A stretch of 6,147 bases of DNA from Selenomonadaceae bacterium UBA3796 (GTDB lineage: Bacteria; Bacillota; Negativicutes; Selenomonadales; Selenomonadaceae), in NCBI GenBank assembly GCA_002369175.1, contig DFES01000061.1, positions 1 to 6,147 of the forward strand. The letters run 5' to 3'. Below are positions 5,188 through 6,147 of this stretch, in pieces. Position numbers and translations under genes: made by a program. The first letter of the stretch is position 1. Each line of letters starts with the position of its first letter. The notes beneath the pieces were generated by a model, which had not been told where the DNA came from, made no database searches, and was given only the letters and a program-made list of their open reading frames with translations.

Positions 5188-6147
5188 AAAATCTAAAGAA
5201 GCTTGTTGCAGCACTTGCGATTGCCAGTGTGGCAAGTCTTTCCGGTTGTGGTAACACCGAACGTGCCGTTCAGGAAGATGAGGGTGAAACCATCGTTCTT
5301 CGTTACGCGGAGAATCAAACGGGGGATTATCCCACAACACAGGCGGCCAAGAAATTCGCGGAGCTTGTGAAGGAAGGTACTCATGGCCGTATCGTCGTCG
5401 ATGTCTATGATAACGCAAAGCTCAGCAATGAGGAGGCTGTCATCAAACAGGTCATGTATGGAACTGTTGATATGAGCCGCGTCAGCATCTCGGTGCTGTC
5501 AGGAATCACCCGGGACTATGAGGCGTTGCAGCTTCCTTATCTGTATCGGGACAGCGAGCACATGTGGAAGGTACTGGACAGCGAGATCGGAAATGCGTTC
5601 CTTCGCAAGATGGAGCCTGTCGGCATTATAGGCCTTTCTTGGTATGATTCGGGCTCCCGTAATTTCTACACTTCCAAAAAAGAAATCAAGAGTCTGGAGG
5701 ATATGAAAGGACTGAACATCCGCGTGCAGAACTCTCCCATGATGGAGGATTTGGTGAAGGCACTGGGAGCGAATCCGATCCCCATGACTTACGGAGATGT
5801 TTATGCCGGGCTTGAGTCCGGTACGATTGACGGAGCTGAGAACAGCTGGCCCTCCTATGAATCCATGAACCACTACAAGGTAGCGAAGTATTACTGCCTT
5901 GACGGGCATTCCCGCATACCGGAAATTCAGATCATTTCCAAGAAGACGATGGACAAGCTGAGTCCCACGGATCAGCAGATCCTTAGGATGTGTGCTGTGG
6001 AGTCTGCGAAGTATGAGCGTGAGCTTTGGGCAAAGCGTGAGAAGGATTCGGAAAAGAAAGTGATGGAGAACGGGACTGTGGCCGTCAAGCTTTCGGAGGA
6101 CGAGATGGCGAAATTTGTGGAGGCTGTTCAGCCGGTGTATGAGAAAT
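5181..6147 (+). CDS. dctP: TRAP transporter solute-binding lipoprotein DctP (3' end outside the window)
   Basis: This is the extracytoplasmic receptor of a TRAP transporter, capturing an organic acid and handing it to the DctQ/DctM membrane parts. The first 322 codons are present with no stop, so the gene runs past the window; the family is usually about 320-350 residues, so little is missing. Residues 1-23 form a lipoprotein signal peptide: KNLKK, a hydrophobic core, then lipobox LSGC with Cys23 as the lipid anchor. Family blocks follow: AKKFAELVKEGTHGRIVVDVYDNAKLSNEEAVI in pieces, LPYLYRDSEHMW, SGSRNFYTSKK, SLEDMKGLNIRVQ with Arg181, the residue expected to clamp the substrate carboxylate, then YAGLESGTIDGAENSWPSYES with Asn221 and Trp223. 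It has its own promoter and probably heads a second TRAP operon. A uronate substrate is suggested by location, not shown. Confidence 0.92.
   Translation, partial: MLKNLKKLVAALAIASVASLSGCGNTERAVQEDEGETIVLRYAENQTGDYPTTQAAKKFAELVKEGTHGRIVVDVYDNAKLSNEEAVIKQVMYGTVDMSRVSISVLSGITRDYEALQLPYLYRDSEHMWKVLDSEIGNAFLRKMEPVGIIGLSWYDSGSRNFYTSKKEIKSLEDMKGLNIRVQNSPMMEDLVKALGANPIPMTYGDVYAGLESGTIDGAENSWPSYESMNHYKVAKYYCLDGHSRIPEIQIISKKTMDKLSPTDQQILRMCAVESAKYERELWAKREKDSEKKVMENGTVAVKLSEDEMAKFVEAVQPVYEK

Overview
The window is a piece of a bacterial hexuronate (galacturonate/glucuronate) catabolism locus, with all genes on the + strand. It suggests a Firmicutes-type organism. The evidence is strong GGAGG-like ribosome binding sites, short intergenic gaps, a TRAP solute receptor made as a lipoprotein (LSGC lipobox) and GC content around 50%. 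The mix of lipoprotein TRAP receptors and a uxaB-uxaA-uxaC cluster would fit Negativicutes (Selenomonas-like), but this placement is a guess and needs a database comparison.

Positions 1-242 hold the C-terminal end of a TRAP transporter large membrane subunit (DctM). With no visible terminator, short gaps lead into uxaB (tagaturonate reductase, 269-1756), uxaA (altronate dehydratase, 1765-3252) and uxaC (glucuronate/galacturonate isomerase, 3280-4722). Gaps are 26, 8 and 27 bases, and the uxaA ribosome binding site overlaps the uxaB stop codon. This looks like one operon, transporter first and enzymes after. UxaC isomerises D-galacturonate to D-tagaturonate (and D-glucuronate to D-fructuronate). 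UxaB reduces tagaturonate to D-altronate with NADH, and UxaA dehydrates altronate to 2-keto-3-deoxygluconate (KDG). The KDG kinase and aldolase, a fructuronate reductase and a regulator are not in the window.

The 458-base gap from 4723 to 5180 is the least ordinary part. It starts with a clear intrinsic terminator (4772-4799) closing the uxa operon. Next comes a region (4869-5008) with the hallmarks of a structured RNA: a 9-bp long-range closing stem, an internal helix, a strong hairpin, a GAAA-tetraloop hairpin and a 7-T tract at the 3' end. I cannot assign it to a known RNA family. After it lie a good sigma-70-type promoter (TTTACA, 17 bases, TAGAAT; 5065-5093) whose -35 box sits inside a 13-of-14 match to the CcpA/LacI-family cre consensus (5057-5070), a possible 15-codon leader ORF (5140-5187), and the start of a second TRAP gene, dctP (5181 to the window end).

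The uxa enzymes are therefore flanked by parts of two TRAP systems: one co-transcribed with them, and a second with its own promoter and probable catabolite/LacI-type control. TRAP transport is the likely route of uronate uptake here, though the substrate is inferred only from context.
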